A DNA stretch of 5,583 nt. Origin: Cyanobacteria bacterium HKST-UBA02 (lineage in GTDB: Bacteria; Cyanobacteriota; Vampirovibrionia; Obscuribacterales; Obscuribacteraceae). Below are positions 5,301 through 5,583 of this stretch, piece after piece (the stretch's first letter is position 1; each line of letters begins with the position of its first letter). A program made the translations under genes and the position numbers. Below the pieces are notes generated by a model that was given only the letters and a program-made list of their open reading frames with translations, was not told where the DNA came from and searched no databases. The DNA is taken from NCBI GenBank assembly GCA_020431945.1, contig JAGQHH010000344.1:1-5583 (forward strand). The letters run 5' to 3'.

Positions 5301-5583
5301 TTGGAGCTACCGAAGGTAGCAGTGATAGGATGCGGTAACTGGGGTAAAAACCTGGTTCGCAATTTCGCTCACCTGGGCTCCCTGGCATGTGTGTGTGACT
5401 CTGACCTCCAGAAACTCGAGCGGATGACGCAAGAGTATCGGGGGGTCAGGGTCACTACTAGCATTGAGGAGATGCTCGCCGACGAGGCTGTCACCGCCGT
5501 GGTGATCGCTACTCCCAGCGAGACTCACTTCGCCCTGGCCAAACAAGCGCTCCTTTCAGGCAAGCATGTCTATGTCGAGAAGC
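5301..5583 (+). CDS. Gfo/Idh/MocA-family NAD(P)-dependent oxidoreductase, N-terminal part (3' end outside window)
   Basis: The 94 residues visible are the start of a Rossmann-fold dehydrogenase acting on sugars or sugar nucleotides in the cytoplasm. After the TTG start comes LPKVAVIGCGNWGKNLVRNF, with the dinucleotide motif GCGNWG at 10-15. VCD at 31-33 ends the second strand, and its Asp33 suggests a preference for NAD over NADP. VVIATPSETH at 67-76 and GKHVYVEK at 87-94 follow; the last is the start of the family EKP motif, whose Lys94 is catalytic, and the window stops there. The pattern VIGCGNWGKNLVRNFAHLG resembles family members in surface-polysaccharide loci, such as WlbA/WbpB-type UDP-sugar 3-dehydrogenases, so it may open a sugar-nucleotide cluster to the right. 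That subfamily call is a guess. An overlapping minus-strand open frame at 5307-5546 is a shadow. Confidence 0.9.
   Translation, partial: MELPKVAVIGCGNWGKNLVRNFAHLGSLACVCDSDLQKLERMTQEYRGVRVTTSIEEMLADEAVTAVVIATPSETHFALAKQALLSGKHVYVEK

Overview
This is a compact stretch of bacterial chromosome, mostly housekeeping genes, at moderate GC (clearly above 50% by eye in most genes and lower in the HU gene and its upstream region). It holds eight protein-coding genes, two of them cut by the window edges. I see no phage, IS, CRISPR, tRNA or rRNA signal. The alanine racemase points to a peptidoglycan-making bacterium. The sequence alone does not fix the phylum. Five of the seven visible start codons are not ATG (GTG twice, TTG three times), and the transporter has an uncommon Na2-site sequence. 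My guess is a poorly cultured Gram-negative-type lineage, and I hold it loosely.

Layout. Bases 1-1465 (+): the C-terminal part of a sodium:solute symporter (SSS/SLC5 family), followed 4 bases later by a small two-helix membrane protein with a very acidic tail, probably co-transcribed. Bases 1466-1611: a short non-coding gap with weak regulatory hints. Bases 1612-2238 (+): an unrecognised membrane protein with a TPR-like soluble middle. It converges, 3 bases away, on a minus-strand cluster read from 4752 down to 2242 in the order alr (alanine racemase), nadD (nicotinate-nucleotide adenylyltransferase), yqeK (HD-domain dinucleotide hydrolase). alr and nadD are 17 bases apart, and nadD and yqeK overlap by 8, so this looks like one operon.

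Bases 4753-4991 separate alr from a divergent plus-strand gene and carry several inverted repeats, the only dense regulatory-looking DNA in the window. Bases 4992-5273 (+) encode an HU-family nucleoid protein. After 27 bases a Gfo/Idh/MocA-type NAD(P)-dependent oxidoreductase begins and runs off the end.

Functionally, the minus-strand cluster joins cell-wall D-alanine supply to NAD synthesis and removal of dinucleoside polyphosphates. The plus-strand left part is a sodium-driven uptake system with a possible small partner. The right part joins a chromosome-organising protein to what may be the first gene of a sugar-nucleotide or polysaccharide locus. I found no convincing new system. The least explained items are the acidic-tail partner of the symporter, the TPR-like membrane protein, and the palindrome cluster upstream of the HU gene.
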